Source: Mangrovicoccus sp.
Lineage (GTDB): Bacteria > Pseudomonadota > Alphaproteobacteria > Rhodobacterales > Rhodobacteraceae
DNA: 33,085 bases
Assembly: GCA_025800345.1 (NCBI GenBank)
Contig: JAOXSB010000063.1
Span: 1-33,085, forward strand
Reading direction: 5' to 3'
Position numbers and translations under genes: made by a program. Shown here one piece after another: positions 32,947 through 33,085 of the stretch. The stretch's first letter is position 1, and every line of letters starts with the position of its first letter. Below the pieces are notes generated by a model. It was not told the DNA's origin. It made no database searches and saw nothing but the letters and a program-made list of their open reading frames with translations.

Positions 32947-33085
32947 TCACTCGATGATTTTGGAGACGACGCCAGCGCCAACGGTGCGGCCGCCTTCACG
33001 GATAGCGAAGCGGAGCTTCTCTTCCATGGCGATGGGCGCGATCAGCTCAACGTCGAATTTCAGGTTGTCACCAGGCATCACCATC
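32947..33085 (-). CDS. tuf: Elongation factor Tu, C-terminal end (truncated by window edge)
   Basis: The minus strand ends with [40 protein letters not shown] and SKIIE then TGA, the invariant C-terminus of EF-Tu domain 3. EF-Tu brings aminoacyl-tRNAs to the ribosome. Only about 46 codons are in the window. Alphaproteobacteria often carry two tuf copies; this one is not followed by tRNA-Trp-secE directly and may be the second copy. Confidence 0.95.
   Translation of the reverse strand, partial: MVMPGDNLKFDVELIAPIAMEEKLRFAIREGGRTVGAGVVSKIIE

Noticed and set aside
1..33085. CRISPR arrays, insertion sequences, rRNA
   Set aside because: No regularly spaced repeats, transposase genes, terminal repeats or rRNA segments were seen; most long plus-strand frames over 1-18900 are shadows of the minus-strand genes.

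Overview
The window looks like the chromosome of a member of the Rhodobacterales (Alphaproteobacteria). The basis is the high GC content, the proteins' resemblance to Rhodobacter-type families as I remember them, and a hydrogenase locus whose gene order matches the one I know from Rhodobacter capsulatus (hupTUV-hypF-hupSLCDFGHJK-hypAB-hupR-hypCDE). No species can be named from the sequence alone.

Region 1 (1-18901, all minus strand) is an essentially complete uptake [NiFe]-hydrogenase island. It is transcribed from hupT at the right to hypE, which is cut by the left edge. Three functions are interleaved. HupS, HupL and HupC form a membrane-bound, respiratory, six-cysteine (O2-tolerant type) hydrogenase. 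HupU, HupV, HupT and HupR form an H2-sensing chain: a regulatory hydrogenase, a histidine kinase and an NtrC-like response regulator. HupDFGHJK, HypABCDE and HypF build, insert and proof-read the NiFe(CN)2CO centre. Almost all junctions overlap by 4 bases or are a few bases apart, so translation is probably coupled. The larger gaps are before hupS (promoter candidates) and between hupC and hupD (a terminator and a perfect palindrome). A 57-codon membrane-protein gene sits between hupL and hupC and is not part of the R. capsulatus order as I know it.

Region 2 (18902-20961, plus strand) holds an intergenic control region, a zinc-less quinone oxidoreductase gene, and a decayed fatty-acid-hydroxylase/sterol-desaturase-like gene interrupted by in-frame TAG codons.

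Region 3 (21016-26242) is a LysR regulator divergent from a four-gene plus-strand operon. The operon encodes a glutathionyl-hydroquinone reductase, a two-CDGSH/glutamate-synthase-like fusion, a hemerythrin-like protein and a second glutathionyl-hydroquinone reductase. A TGTG-N11-CACA box lies between the divergent genes. This is the best candidate here for an undescribed redox or detoxification system.

Region 4 (26316-33085, minus strand) is more conventional. It carries tRNA-Gln, a phosphomannomutase/phosphoglucomutase, kdsA, nhaA, an ArsR-permease pair with a probably leaderless and operator-controlled promoter, tRNA-Trp, an alpha/beta hydrolase, and the 3' end of tuf with its terminator.
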